64,000 nt of DNA from Musa acuminata AAA Group (taxonomy: Eukaryota; Streptophyta; Magnoliopsida; Zingiberales; Musaceae): assembly GCF_036884655.1 (NCBI RefSeq), contig NC_088339.1, positions 22,986,501 to 23,050,500 on the forward strand, in the 5' to 3' direction. Positions within the stretch are counted from its first letter, which is position 1. Every line of letters begins with the position of its first letter. Shown piece after piece: positions 24,563-35,620 of the stretch. The notes under the pieces are model-generated. The model was not told where the DNA came from. It searched no databases and was given only the letters and a program-made list of their open reading frames with translations. The position numbers and the translations under genes are program-made.

Positions 24563-26320
24563 GGTAAAAGGCATCGTTTGGTGCAACTTTTATGTTCTAG
24601 TTGTTTCTTGTTTAATAAATAAGGTTTTGGTTTTGTTGTTGATCCTCAAGTATGGATTTCATCTTAGGACCTCTTTTGTGACTGTTCTGGTGATATTGTG
24701 TTGGAAGAAAGCACTATATCTGCTCATAATCATCTTGATTTGCACAAGTGTTTTTTATTCACATTTTGATTGCAGTGATAATGATTAATAAGCAGAGATT
24801 GATTTTACCTCATTATGTTTCTCATGGATGTTGACATTATTCTGACAGTTTGAATAGGAAGTCAATAATTAGTAAACAGATATGTATGTTTGACCTCCAA
24901 ATTCCTCATGTATCTTTTGTTGCGTATCAATCTCATGGGTATTAATGTTGCTTGATGTCAAGGACATAAACAATAGGAAGCACATTTAGCATGTGCCCTT
25001 GTGGCTTCACTGCCAAAGTGTTTCCAAGCTAACAATCCATTGAATTGGTCACCATCTTATTCTTTGTAAGAAAGTTGTCAGCTGGATGGGAACAGGGATG
25101 ACAATAAATAACTAGAATTCTAACAGGTAAAAGAAGGAATCGATCTTTTTTTCCTCCCTTCTCGACATTTCTTCTCTTATTCTTATGCTTTCTTTCTGCT
25201 GATAAAAGCAGGAGTCTTCCTTGCCTCCCTAACTGAGTTCCCATGGCTGCTTGCTCCAGCAGATGACTGCTCGCTAATGGCTCCCCCAGCAACCAGCTGT
25301 TGCCCGGTCCTGCTTAAGCCGCAGCTCTTCTCAGGTTCGTATGTACTCGTGGTTGTATGAGTTGCATCATCCTTCAAACTGCTATAGATTTCATCAGTGG
25401 AAGTTGCGAGGTTGCATCAGTTTTACATGTTGTAGTAGCCTGTGCAATGCTTCGAACACCACCGAAGAATTTGCAGCTGTTCGACCTGCTACGACGATGG
25501 TGTTGCTTGACGAGGCGATCTAAGTAAAATCGTAGTGATGGAATCTTATCATAAGTAGATTCTTTTCTATTAACTGATAACCAGATTTATAATATATTTT
25601 ACTTAATTAAATAGAATCATCTAATCTAATGATACAATGCATACTGGGTCGAAGAAGTACTGGACTCCTGACCCTGAAATCGGCGTCTTCGTCCCCGACG
25701 AGCACAACGGTGGCAACCACTGTAGCACACTGCTGGTGATTGTTCATTGGTGTTGGAGCAGACTGCTGGCGTCTTCGTCCGTAACACCCTGCAGCACACT
25801 GCTGGCGATTGTTCATTGGTGTTGGAGCAGACTACCTGGATCCGGCAGCTCGAGGAAGTTGACAAGCCTCTCCCAAACCTGGAGGAGAAATGAAGTTGGG
25901 CAGAGGTTTCAGTATGATGGTTTAGCTCTCACCTTCATGGTTATCTTGAATTGTCGTGGTAGTAGCAGTTTGCAGGTTGCATGATTGCTAAGACTTCTCT
26001 TTTGGTTCGAACCTGCTTGACAAACAAGACAAATAGTTCTGCCACTGCAATTGCCTGTCCCTCTTTAAGTTGATCTGTTTTCTTGTCTCAGCTAGTTAGT
26101 ACCAGCTATTTACTGATCATAATAATCCAAATTCCATCAGCTTCCTTCAAGCAAAAAGTATGTGTGACATTAGCAAAAGTCTGTCACATAAATTGTCATT
26201 CTTTCATCAAATTATCGATGATAGAATAAGTAATACATTTGTTTGAAGGTCATCAACACCCCAAAACTCAAAAAGAAACAACAATCAAGCCTATACAATA
26301 AGAAATAGCAGCTGTAGTTC
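24563..26320. other. Spacer without a supported gene
   Basis: AT-rich except 25200-25520 and 25650-25880, which are GC-richer and hold overlapping open frames on both strands without domain content. A tandem duplication sits in the second block. Confidence 0.5.
25724..25840. repeat. Tandem duplication, 69-bp unit
   Basis: AGCACACTGCTGG followed by ATTGTTCATTGGTGTTGGAG occurs at 25724 and again at 25793, nearly identical. A further GGCGTCTTCGTCC piece occurs at 25682 and 25768. Confidence 0.85.
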
Positions 26321-26341
26321 CACTTGAAGTGGAAACACTGG

Positions 26342-28756
26342 CTACCAATAATCTCCACAGGAACATTGCCCGTTCTTGAAATGATGGAATCGCTGCATAT
26401 CCCTCACGATAATCTCCCTACCTGTGACCTGAGATATGAACTTGGTTGCTTTATGGCAATCGTTGCAGACACGAAGGTTCTTTCTTATTTGAATTGTGGT
26501 TCCTGGTGTAGTGTTTATGAGCCCGAATGCGATAGCAAGCTTCTCGCTGTGTGTTCCGAGCAGCTGTTCTTTAACATCCTCTTCCACATCATGTAAAGAA
26601 TCACTATCAGGCATATAGCCGACAGCTTTAATCTCATCTATTAGCCTAGCTAATCTTGTGTAGATCTTCTGTGATTGTGGATGATCAGTACTTCCAGAAT
26701 GGAAGGTATGTATCTCATTCTTCAAATCGATTGAACTGTAACCAGGAGTCTTCTGCAGCCCTTTCTTCTCCATCATAGTCCTCACCCTTGCTACATCCTC
26801 CCACATTGAAGCTGCAGCATAGATGTTAGCTAATAGAACATGGTACCCTCCCTCATCCGGTTCTAGCTCAAACAATCTCTGTGCTGCCTCCTCTCCCAAC
26901 TTTACATTTTTGTGGATCTTACAAGCACCCAACATGGCACCATAAACACTAATACCCGGTCTGATTGGCATTTTCTGAATAAAGTCCCAAGCTTCATCAA
27001 GCCTCCCGGCACGGCCCAGCAGGTCCACCATGCAACCATAGTGATCCATATTAGGCTCGAAGCCATAGTCCTCCTTCATGCTGGCAAAGTATTTCTTCCC
27101 CTCCTGGACTAAACCAGAGTGACCACAAGCCGAAAGAACACTCAGCAATGTTATGTCATTTGGCTTCACAGAGCTCCTCTTCATCTGTTCAAACAGGTCA
27201 ATTGCAGACTTCCCAAAACCATGCGTCCCATAACCATCTATCATCGCATTCCATGTCGTGACATGCCTCTCCTCCATTGCATCAAAGAGTCTTCGTGCTA
27301 TACGAACGCTCCCGCACTTGGCATACAAATCTACGAGAGCAGTCATGATGTATATATTTTTGTCCGTACACAATCTAATAGCAAAGCCATGTATCCATTT
27401 TGCCTGCTTCAAGACAGATATGTCAGCGAGTGCAGGAATTACACTAACCATAGTGAATGAATCTGGCTTTACATTCTCCCATTGCATCTTGTTGAAGAGT
27501 CTCAAAGCATCCTCAACACGATCATTCTGTGCATAGCCCAAGATCATAGCATTCCAAGACACAAGACTCTTTACCGGCATGTTCTCAAAAACATCTTCAG
27601 CAAGATCAATTCTCTTACACTTTGAATACATGGTGATGAGTGCATTCAGAACAGAAACATCAGACTCGAAGCCAGTTCTTGTAAGCAACTCATGAACATG
27701 CCTCCCCTCCTCGAGATCCCCCAGTTCACCACAGGCATACAAAGCACCCATTATGGTAACATCTGTGGCCTGGATACCATCTGCCATCATCTTCTTAAAC
27801 AGTCTCAAGGCTTCCTCTGCATCCCCATTTTGCCCATATCCATCGATCATAGAATTCCACGAGACAACATTCTTCAGCCGCATACTATCGAACACCAACC
27901 TTGCGGTCTTAATTGCCCCCCGCTTTGAATACATATCCACGAGAGCAGTTGAGACATTCACCAAAGAATCAAAGCCAGCCTTCATAGCAAAAGCATGAAC
28001 GGTTTTCCCGATCTTCAAAGATCTAACATTGGCACAGGCAGGCAAAGCCGAGACGAGGGTGATTGAATCAGGCTTGTGACCATCCTTTTGCAATCTTATC
28101 ACCATCTCCAAAGCCTTCTCTGCCATCCCGTTCTGCGCATACCCGGAAACGATGGCATTCCACGCCACCAAGTCCCTCTCAGGCATTCTATCGAACATCC
28201 TCCTCGCCTCCTCGATCCTGCGACATTTCGCATACATGTTTACGACGGCGGTCATGGCAAACACATTGGAGCCAAAGCCACTGGCGATCAGCTGCGAGTG
28301 TATCTCCCTGCCCCGCCGCAGGTCGGAGCGGTCGCCGCAGGCCTTCAAGAGGTAGGTGAAGCTGTGCACGGCCGGGCGCACGCCGGAGCGCCGCATGGCG
28401 CGGAAGAAAGCGACGGCGTCGTCGAGGGAGGAGTGCTTGGCGTGGCCCCTGAGCAGGGAGTGGTAGAGCTCGTCGGTCTTGTCCTCAACGGAGCCGAAGA
28501 CAAGGGTGGCATCGTGGAGGTCACCGAAGCGGGAGAAGAGGGCTACGAGCTTGGTTTGGAAGACGTGCTCAAGGTGGAGTCCGCGCTTGACGACTTGGGG
28601 GAGGAACAGGCGGACCTCGCGGCGGTCGGCGCAGAGATCGAGAAGGATATAGGAAGGGTGGGAGAGGAGGCGAGGGGAGAAATGGGGAGGGGAGTGGGAG
28701 GGGTTGGGAAGAGTAGGAGCAGCAGCAGCAGCGAACGGGCTCAGCGTCGACAGCAT
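26342..28756 (-). CDS. CRR22: PLS-DYW pentatricopeptide RNA-editing factor, CRR22-like
   Basis: Organelle RNA-editing protein of 804 aa in a single exon, as usual for this family. Arabidopsis CRR22 (809 aa) edits chloroplast transcripts including ndh mRNAs. The protein starts with a Ser/Pro/Ala-rich segment fitting a plastid transit peptide. It then has a run of about 15 PLS-type repeats with typical cores (LVAWNAIVSGYAQNG, VVSWNSMIDGYGQNG, HVTTWNAMIDGYGTHG), then E and E+ motifs (GYHVLLANIYAAA, KTPGYSS) and a C-terminal DYW deaminase. Deaminase residues are visible: His-Ser-Glu in THSEKLA, the CNDCH zinc ligands, and the RFHHFKNGQCSCGDYW end. Similarity to CRR22 runs the whole length as I recall that protein. 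Start 28756 is the first Met and gives the expected length. No lesion was seen. Confidence 0.92.
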   Translation of the reverse strand: MLSTLSPFAAAAAPTLPNPSHSPPHFSPRLLSHPSYILLDLCADRREVRLFLPQVVKRGLHLEHVFQTKLVALFSRFGDLHDATLVFGSVEDKTDELYHSLLRGHAKHSSLDDAVAFFRAMRRSGVRPAVHSFTYLLKACGDRSDLRRGREIHSQLIASGFGSNVFAMTAVVNMYAKCRRIEEARRMFDRMPERDLVAWNAIVSGYAQNGMAEKALEMVIRLQKDGHKPDSITLVSALPACANVRSLKIGKTVHAFAMKAGFDSLVNVSTALVDMYSKRGAIKTARLVFDSMRLKNVVSWNSMIDGYGQNGDAEEALRLFKKMMADGIQATDVTIMGALYACGELGDLEEGRHVHELLTRTGFESDVSVLNALITMYSKCKRIDLAEDVFENMPVKSLVSWNAMILGYAQNDRVEDALRLFNKMQWENVKPDSFTMVSVIPALADISVLKQAKWIHGFAIRLCTDKNIYIMTALVDLYAKCGSVRIARRLFDAMEERHVTTWNAMIDGYGTHGFGKSAIDLFEQMKRSSVKPNDITLLSVLSACGHSGLVQEGKKYFASMKEDYGFEPNMDHYGCMVDLLGRAGRLDEAWDFIQKMPIRPGISVYGAMLGACKIHKNVKLGEEAAQRLFELEPDEGGYHVLLANIYAAASMWEDVARVRTMMEKKGLQKTPGYSSIDLKNEIHTFHSGSTDHPQSQKIYTRLARLIDEIKAVGYMPDSDSLHDVEEDVKEQLLGTHSEKLAIAFGLINTTPGTTIQIRKNLRVCNDCHKATKFISQVTGREIIVRDMQRFHHFKNGQCSCGDYW

Positions 28757-28799
28757 TTGTATTGGTTTCGTGAGTCGAGTCGGGGGAGCGGGTAATTCA

Positions 28800-30316
28800 A
28801 TAAAAGGAAGCTAATGGTGAACGCATGACATAATGGGCCATTAACGGGCTCAGCCCAATAGTAAATTCTTTTTTAGGCCGACATGCCTGAATATTAGTGG
28901 TAATGAAGTCGGACACGTGATCCGTCTTAAGACCAATCCGAGAACCAAAAGTTACGTCTTTTCACGTACCCGTTTCGTATGATTGGAGAAGATGTTTTAC
29001 GGGTCCCACTCTGTGCTCCAATCACAAAATAGGTAGATGTGCAGGGGATACTTTAACTTTTACAAAGACTGCGGTAGCGCGGGTTCCGAGGGCTGTGAAG
29101 TTATTGCAGCCGGACAATACATCTGGAATCCGGCGAGATGGCCGGGAAACGGGGCCGGTCTCTTGATAGAAGAGGTGGTAGTGGAGTCTTGTTCAGCAAT
29201 CTCCGCCTCCGAAGGCCCAATGGTGACGAGTGCTCGCGTTTCCTCCCCTTCTTCAGCTTTATCCTACCTCCTCTTTCTAAATGCTCCTCTTTTCCTTGCT
29301 TTGTTTGATGCTTGCTGTAGTTTGATCAGCACTTAAGCGTGCATAAATGAGACCTTTTTTCTTCATTGTTGTGCTTCCTAAACTAAATCATTGGGAAATC
29401 TAGTAGTCTACATGTTCATGTTTTCCTCCGTGACTTTCTTAGTTGTTATTATTGTTTCTGTCCTAAGGCTTAGAAATTAATGCGACTTCCTTTAGAAATT
29501 AAGGAAGCAAAAACAAGTGTGCAGGTGGCGCATGGTGTAAAGGATCTTTCTTCACTTAATCTCACTTTTTCGTAGTTAATAGCCACTAAACTTACCGAAT
29601 CCATTCTGATGTAGCTTATGCAAGTATTCCAAGTACGATTGTGTTTATCTTTTGACACTCATTACTAAAGTCAACTCACCTTATGCATCTAATGAAGACG
29701 TCCTATCTTTCATGGTGTTCTTCCTTTGAGCTCTTGTTTTTCTGTTGTATGTTATTGCTGGTGTGAGTAGACTATGTTTGACAAGATGCACCTTTTGTAA
29801 GATCCATTTAAATTGATCAACATTCCCTTATCTTTGTTGGCCAGATACCATTTCCTCTGAATACATGCATTGTACGTGTTCTATCCCACAAGTCAAACTT
29901 GCTAAGCTGTGATCAATCTTCTTGTATTGTTTTGCTGAATTTGTTCAACATCTTATAATGGCACAGTGTTTAGAATAGGAAACTTTTCTTTTCTTGGAGA
30001 GCTATGAGGACTCAAGGCAAGGAGATCTACAGTTAATTTGCACAATCTGGTAACTAAATTTCGATTTGTTTGGTACCAAACTTTGGAAACTTAAATCTTT
30101 GGTTCTTAACTCCCTTATGGATCATATTCATGCTCGGTAAGTGAAGCAGGCAAAGAGGGATCTTTGCATTGAATGTATTAGGGTTCTGTCCTATGTATAA
30201 TTGTGACAAAATATGAGGACACACCGTTCATATTGGGCATTTACATTTCACTAAAGAGCATGACACTTGTATCTTTAACCATTTTCATTCTTGATTCTTT
30301 TTTAACATCTTTTCAG
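28800..30316. other. Spacer and possible 5' part of the B3 gene
   Basis: Upstream of the first exon I can support for the B3 gene. An open frame at 29037-29336 (99 aa) is GC-richer but has no B3 or other recognisable motif. I could not find the amino-terminal B3 domain that many relatives have. Confidence 0.45.
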
Positions 30317-32876
30317 TCAGACTCTTCTGTAGTTCTGGCAGCATGCAGCCTTACATCTGAAGAATCAAATAACCATCCAGGTATATACATCCTCCAAGTC
30401 TCTTTGCTGTTGCGTATGGGTAGAACATCTCCATGTCTCTTTTCTATTTATTTAATGAATTTGACTTCTATAGTTTCATATTGAGTTATGTAACTTTCTT
30501 ATAAATAAGAAAGCTCAGGTATTTGAAAAGATATGGAAGGGAAACTCTATACCACTGTTAAATAGTTGTTATCTATACTATCTTACTCTCAGCAATCAGA
30601 TTTTCTGTCGATGCATCGCAATTGGCGATGCTAAAAAGTCATTCAATAATCTGCTTGTTCATGAATGATGTAGCAATCTTTTGTCAAATGTTGATTTAGA
30701 TAGATAAAAATTTAGTGTAGTTGATTTATTACATTTTCATGCATTGATAGTGAATCCGATGGTTGATAGCAATTCAAATTATCCAAAATAAGGTGCTATA
30801 GATAACAATATATTGCAGTGATATAGAATTTTCTTTTCCTACTTTTTTTATCTCTTTCTGCTGATTTGCAATGAGAAATTTGCAAATTTTGATTTCAACA
30901 TCTGATACCTTGAGATTGGACATGCAGCTGGACACCATGTACCGAACTGCAGCACAAATGGAGAGAATAATCATGAAGATGATGTTTCTTCCCCTAATCC
31001 ATCAGAACCTGATATATCTGATGCAGAAGAAAAAACTGTTCCACTTTCTGGAAAACCCTTCTTTTCAATCATTATGTCAAAGTCTCAAGTCCAGCGCCCA
31101 TATCAACTGGTAATTTCCTTTTATATTAATCCTGGGTATGCAGTTCTTCTAAATTTTCTCCAACATCTAAGAATCTTTTTGTCTTGCTGCATTCTGTCAA
31201 ACTCTGAATAATTTTAATGATATGTCATACTTTTGCCGTACTCTTGAACTGATTTGAAGCAAAACAACCATTTCAATACCCTTTTATACTGAAATAATTA
31301 TTTCAATGGCCCAACCATATTAATTGAAAGAATATGAACTAAAATGATTGTCATTATTAGCTACTACCCTTCTCATCCTGAAACAATTATTTCAGTGACC
31401 TAACTATAATAATTGACAGAATAGGAGCTAAAGCGATTATCAGTCTTAGCTACTATCATATGGTGATCTGATGATTCTGTACTTTTTCATCAGATAAAAA
31501 CTAAGAGTGAGTTCAGTCGTACTCTTTTGCTCAACCAGTTGACAAAGTTCTAATAGAAGTCCAACTACAAATAAAAATCCTTAGGTGAACTAAGCCTTGT
31601 GCTTGTGGACACGATGAAAGAGGCAGTATTTGTAACACCCCACTTAGTCCTACATCGGAAGTAGACAATTACTATGATTGGCTTATATAGGTCTGATGAG
31701 TGTACTACAACAACTCCCGCTTAAGCATTTTGATCCGTAATTAAAGGATCAAAATAGAGTTATTGGCCAGTTGGCTCATCAGACTCGGGTCGTGACATTT
31801 AGTATCAGAGCCGACCTAGTATTTGGGCAGGGTGAGAGGGCTCGAGTAGGAAAAGGCTACCCGTGGATGGAGTCAGAGAACTCATCACGGTGTGGAGCCA
31901 CCACTGAGTTAAACCTCACATGCACTATGCTAGAGTTCGATATGGGTTATGTTGGGCCTTGACGAGAACGTCAAACTAATTGAGTGGGGGATAGTGTAAT
32001 ACCCCACTTAGTCCCACATCGGTAGTGGGCAATGACTATGATTGGCTTATATGTGTTTGATGAGTGTACTATGATAACTCTTGCTTAAGGTCAATTGGCT
32101 CATCAGTCTCGGGTCGTGATATTTGGTTTCAAAGCCGACCTAGCATTTGGGCAGGGTGAGAGGGCTCGAGTAGGAAAAGACTACCTTTGGATAAAGTCAG
32201 AAAACTCATCACGGTGCGTGAGTAGGGTTAAACCTCACATGCACTAGGGTTCGATTTGGGTTATGTTGGGCCTTGACGAGGACGTCAAGCTAATTGAGTG
32301 GGAGATAGTGTAACACCCTACTCGTGCTGGTGATCAGTTCTATCTTGGATTTAACCTATTTGTTTTTAGGGAGTTGCTGAAATGTGTGATCAGTTCTATC
32401 TTGGATTTAACCTATTTGTTTTTAGGGAGTTGCTGAAATGTGTTCTTACAGCTTCCAAGGAGATTCATTGTACCAGAATCCTGAATATAGCTTCGTTTAA
32501 TTTCTAGTGAATCTGCTGCTTTGTTCATTAGATGCCACAAAGGTGATTTATACCGTTTTATATCCTTTTTTTAATTTTATAGGCAATTCCAAAAAAATTT
32601 TGGCCACATCTTCCAAACACTTGTGTCCCTTTAACACTTCACTTCAAGAAGAAGATATGGGAGATGAGATATTACGGAGATCGAGCCCAGAGAAGATTCG
32701 ATGGTGGATGGAAACATTTTGTGAATGATAACAATTTGAAGATTGGTGATTGCTGCTTCTTTGAACTCATGGACGATACGGATTTTACATTTCGGGTTCA
32801 ACTTCTTAGAGGAGATCTCCCAGCTGAATGTCTTAATAACGGTCTAAGTTCCGATAGACCTATTTTGATAGACTAG
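30317..32876 (+). CDS. REM-type B3 DNA-binding protein, C-terminal exons
   Basis: Plant B3-domain nuclear protein. Three exons join with matching phases: 30317-30380, 30928-31109 and 32583-32876. They encode an acidic linker (NNHEDDVSSPNPSEPDISDAEE), then a B3 domain starting at PFFSIIMSKSQVQRPYQL and continuing in the last exon through IPKKFWPHLP, WEMRYYGDRAQRRFDGGW, FVNDNNLKIGDCCFFELM and ending soon after. The order and spacing match the C-terminal B3 domain of REM proteins. I see no start codon or N-terminal B3 domain upstream, so this is either the end of a longer gene with undetected first exons or a truncated copy. The last intron (31110-32582) carries a TRIM retrotransposon and a perfect 56-bp tandem repeat. 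Confidence 0.72.
31287..31460. repeat. Diverged tandem duplication, 90-bp unit
   Basis: Two copies aligned from ACTGAAATAATTATTTCA (31288) and CCTGAAACAATTATTTCA (31378), both ending in TTAGCTACTA. About one base in five differs, so the duplication is old. Confidence 0.75.
31631..32322 (+). mobile_element. Tandem TRIM retrotransposon: LTR-internal-LTR-internal-partial LTR
   Basis: Terminal-repeat retrotransposon in miniature. LTR1 is 31631-31797 (TGTAACACCCC to GTGACA). It is followed by a primer-binding site at 31800-31811 (TAGTATCAGAGC, one mismatch to the initiator-tRNA-Met site TGGTATCAGAGC), a non-coding internal stretch, and a polypurine tract at 31982-31994 (GAGTGGGGGATAG). LTR2 is 31995-32121, lacking about 40 bp present in LTR1. 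A second binding site (32124-32135), a second internal region and a second purine tract (32296-32308) follow, then the first 14 bases of a third LTR at 32309. There is no gag or pol. The element lies in the last intron of the B3 gene, in sense orientation. Confidence 0.88.
32331..32442. repeat. Perfect 56-bp tandem duplication
   Basis: Units 32331-32386 and 32387-32442 (TGATCAGTTCTATCTTGGAT to GCTGAAATGTG) look identical base for base. They lie just after the truncated third LTR. The lack of divergence marks them as recent, or as an assembly artefact. Confidence 0.92.
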
Positions 32877-32991
32877 AATCCAAATGCATCAATACCTGGT
32901 TTCTCTGTAGCAGACATATGGTCCCAGAACTCAGTAAGTTAATGGAAATCAGGATCTCTTTCAACAAATGGGAACCTTGTAATATTTTAAT

Positions 32992-33175
32992 ACTAAGGTA
33001 GTGATCAGCTCATGCAATGGAATTTTGATGGGGATGTTCTATGTATGGTTGTTGTTCTACATGTTCAAGTGTGTAATGTGTCTTCAAACTAAGATGGTGG
33101 TCAACTCATGCAATGCGATTCTAAGAGGAATGGCTTATGTCTGGTTGTTATTCTCAGTGTTCAAGTGCTCTCTGT
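32992..33175. repeat. Diverged tandem duplication, 96-bp unit
   Basis: Two copies beginning ACTAAGGTAGTGATCAGCTC (32992) and ACTAAGATGGTGGTCAACTC (33088), both running to GTTCAAGTG. They lie in the 3' flank of the B3 gene. Confidence 0.8.
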
Positions 33176-35092
33176 GGCTTGCTGCTCCTCATTCTCCTGA
33201 GTTGATGAACACACTAGTACTATCTCGGTGTTCATTTTACCTCCTTTCACGTATGAATCTTAAAACTCTTGCATCAGAAGAAGGCCACCAATGTGCATCA
33301 GTTATGCCCACAGCATGCATACTAGAGACAAGGTGAATTGTTATGTTCATTGTGACTAAAATCTGTCTAAATTGCTTCCTGCTGCGGCTACAAAGCAGCA
33401 TTAGTCATCAAGATGGATGAAAAATACATGCAAAGCAAACTGCTAAATCTTTACATTTCTTCCTTATGTGAGCACCTACTAATGAAGCAATTGATGAGTT
33501 GGTAGAACAGCAAAGGGTATGCAGGTTGGTGAGATTTTATATTGGATTCGTATGATGTTGCATGTTGGCACCATTAGAATAATGCCTAGGCATGTTGGAT
33601 TGTACTCTTACAATCACAACAAGAACAGGAAAGTGTTCAGATTGCATGCAAATGATGAGCAAGACTATGTCATGTTGGGATAATGATTCCAATGCTACAT
33701 GAGTTTATTCCTTTGTTCATCTGTGCAAGCATGACAATGTTACAGTGGTTCCCTTATTAGCAACATCCTCTAAAATGCTACATGTTTTCTGACTTGTAAG
33801 TCCATTTTTGTAAACACCCAGATCCATATTTTTCTATGCTATTTATTTAATTCTCCAATTAAAGAACTCTAAACAACATTTTAGAGTAAGAATATAATAA
33901 TTTCTAGAAAAGAGTGAAAAATACTATAGATGATAGCTTGTCAAAAAAAAAAAAAGTATTTATGAAGAAAATTAGTTTGAAGTGTCCTGTTTAGTGGTAA
34001 CCAAGAAAATCAAGTAATTTTCATGCTTTTAACATAGAACTAAATCATTTAAATAAGAACCACAAAAATGAACATTAAATCAATTTACAGGACCTTGACT
34101 CTTCATTAATTAGGGTTGGTTGCATAGGTTAAGCATTAGCTTGTGGCTTCAACTTAACTGCTGATGCAGAAGCTGCTGATCTCTTTTTTCTACTTAACTG
34201 GTCTTATATCATCCAATAATGTAATGTGAAGTGTAATTATGAAGCCATTGACTGTCTTTCTAAATAAAATTCAAAGCTAATTGCTAATTGTGAAACCTCC
34301 TATAGTACAGGTTTTTGTGATGTACTGTTTGGGTTCCTTGTGTGCTGCCCAGATTTCTTTATGCTCCTAGGTTTTGATTGAGTAAATTATAATCCTATGT
34401 TATAAGTAAACAACAACATTGAAGGCAGAAACTCAAACCCTTAGGACTACATTACTCCTTAGGAGTAAAAAAAACATAAAATGTTAAAAGTATCAACCAA
34501 GACTGCCCTTAATCTTTTTTTTTCCTTGGACTTCAAGATTCATTTTCTCCCCTGATACAATGTTAGATAAGATAATATCTCATAATATATCAGGCAAGAA
34601 AAATTAGTTTCATCTTTTGTCCTCCAAGAGAATGGATGATATGCAACAAAGAGAATAGAGTGAATATTGCAGAAATGTTAGATAATGATAAGCAACGAAG
34701 AGAATGATAAGCAAGAAATATTGCAGAAGAATGACAGTAGATGCATGCTTTAGTTGAAAGAGAGTTGTATTAATCTAAAGTCAATAAAGGAAGATGTACC
34801 ACAAGTACTTGAGTCAAAGAATTGACAATGTGAAGGGCATGTTTCACTGTATCTGCACAGAGTTTTTGTGCGTTTGAAGTTGGAACTTGATGGCATCGGT
34901 TCTCAGCAACTCATACCTACCGAGAACACATCTAGTGAACATATATACTATAATAACTGAGTCCTTGTTTGCCAAGAAACAGTGTCATGATGAACCAGAG
35001 GAGTGCTCAAAGCTGCAACGCAATTAAGATTGCTCTTACCAGAGTGGTTCCCCTGTTTTGGAGAAATTAAGTGCTAATTCTTACAAATTTCC

Positions 35093-35366
35093 ATTTCCAA
35101 ATCCTATAACTTGAGTTCTTGAATAGATTTCCCCAGTTGAGGTTGACTTGATTTCTTGGTGTGGCTAAGGATGCATTCATATTTTTATTTCCAATTCTTA
35201 CAACTTGAGCTCTTGAATAGATTCCAGTTTAGGTTGACTTGAGATTTCTTGTTGTGGCTAAGGATGCATTCATATTTCTATTTCCAAATCCTAAAACTTG
35301 AGCTCTTGAATAGATTTCCCCAGTTGTGGTTGACTTGATTTCTTGTTGTGGCTGAGGATGCATTCA
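35093..35366. repeat. Minisatellite A, three copies of about 93 bp
   Basis: Copies begin at 35093, 35187 and 35280 (ATTTCCAA...). Each carries ACTTGAG, a TCTTGAATAGATT core, a GTTGACTTGA core and GGCTNAGGATGCATTCA. Copies differ by scattered substitutions and small indels. Confidence 0.88.
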
Positions 35367-35380
35367 ATATGGTGTTGGAA

Positions 35381-35620
35381 TCTGAAGAACCAGCAGAAAA
35401 CATCTTAATCAGAGAAACTTTGTTTGTTCAGAGGATGGATCATGAGCAATCGAGGATGCATTCAATCTGAAGAACCAGCAAAAACATGTTAATCGGAGCA
35501 ACTTTGTTTCTTCAGAGTATGGAAAATGAGGAATTGAGGATGCTTTCAATCTGAAGAACCAGCAAAAACATGTTAATCAGAGCAACTTTGTTTGTTAAAA
35601 GGATGGATCATGATGATGAC
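35381..35620. repeat. Minisatellite B, three copies of about 85 bp
   Basis: Copies begin at 35381, 35466 and 35550 (TCTGAAGAACCAGCA...). They share an ACTTTGTTTNTT core and, between copies, GAGGATGCNTTCAA, which resembles the end of the neighbouring minisatellite A unit. Confidence 0.88.

Noticed and set aside
28076..28795. 239-aa plus-strand frame
   Set aside because: Antisense to the start of the PPR gene; Gly/Glu/Val-rich composition without any domain.
29037..29336. 99-aa frame as the first exon of the B3 gene
   Set aside because: No B3 residues, no good donor in phase with the exon at 30317, and only a composition argument in favour.
31771..31962. 63-aa open frame
   Set aside because: It lies inside the TRIM element and spans the LTR/primer-binding-site junction; TRIMs are non-coding.
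35093..35620. Possible CRISPR-like array
   Set aside because: Units are 85-93 bp contiguous tandem copies with no spacers, in a plant nuclear genome; a minisatellite explains them.
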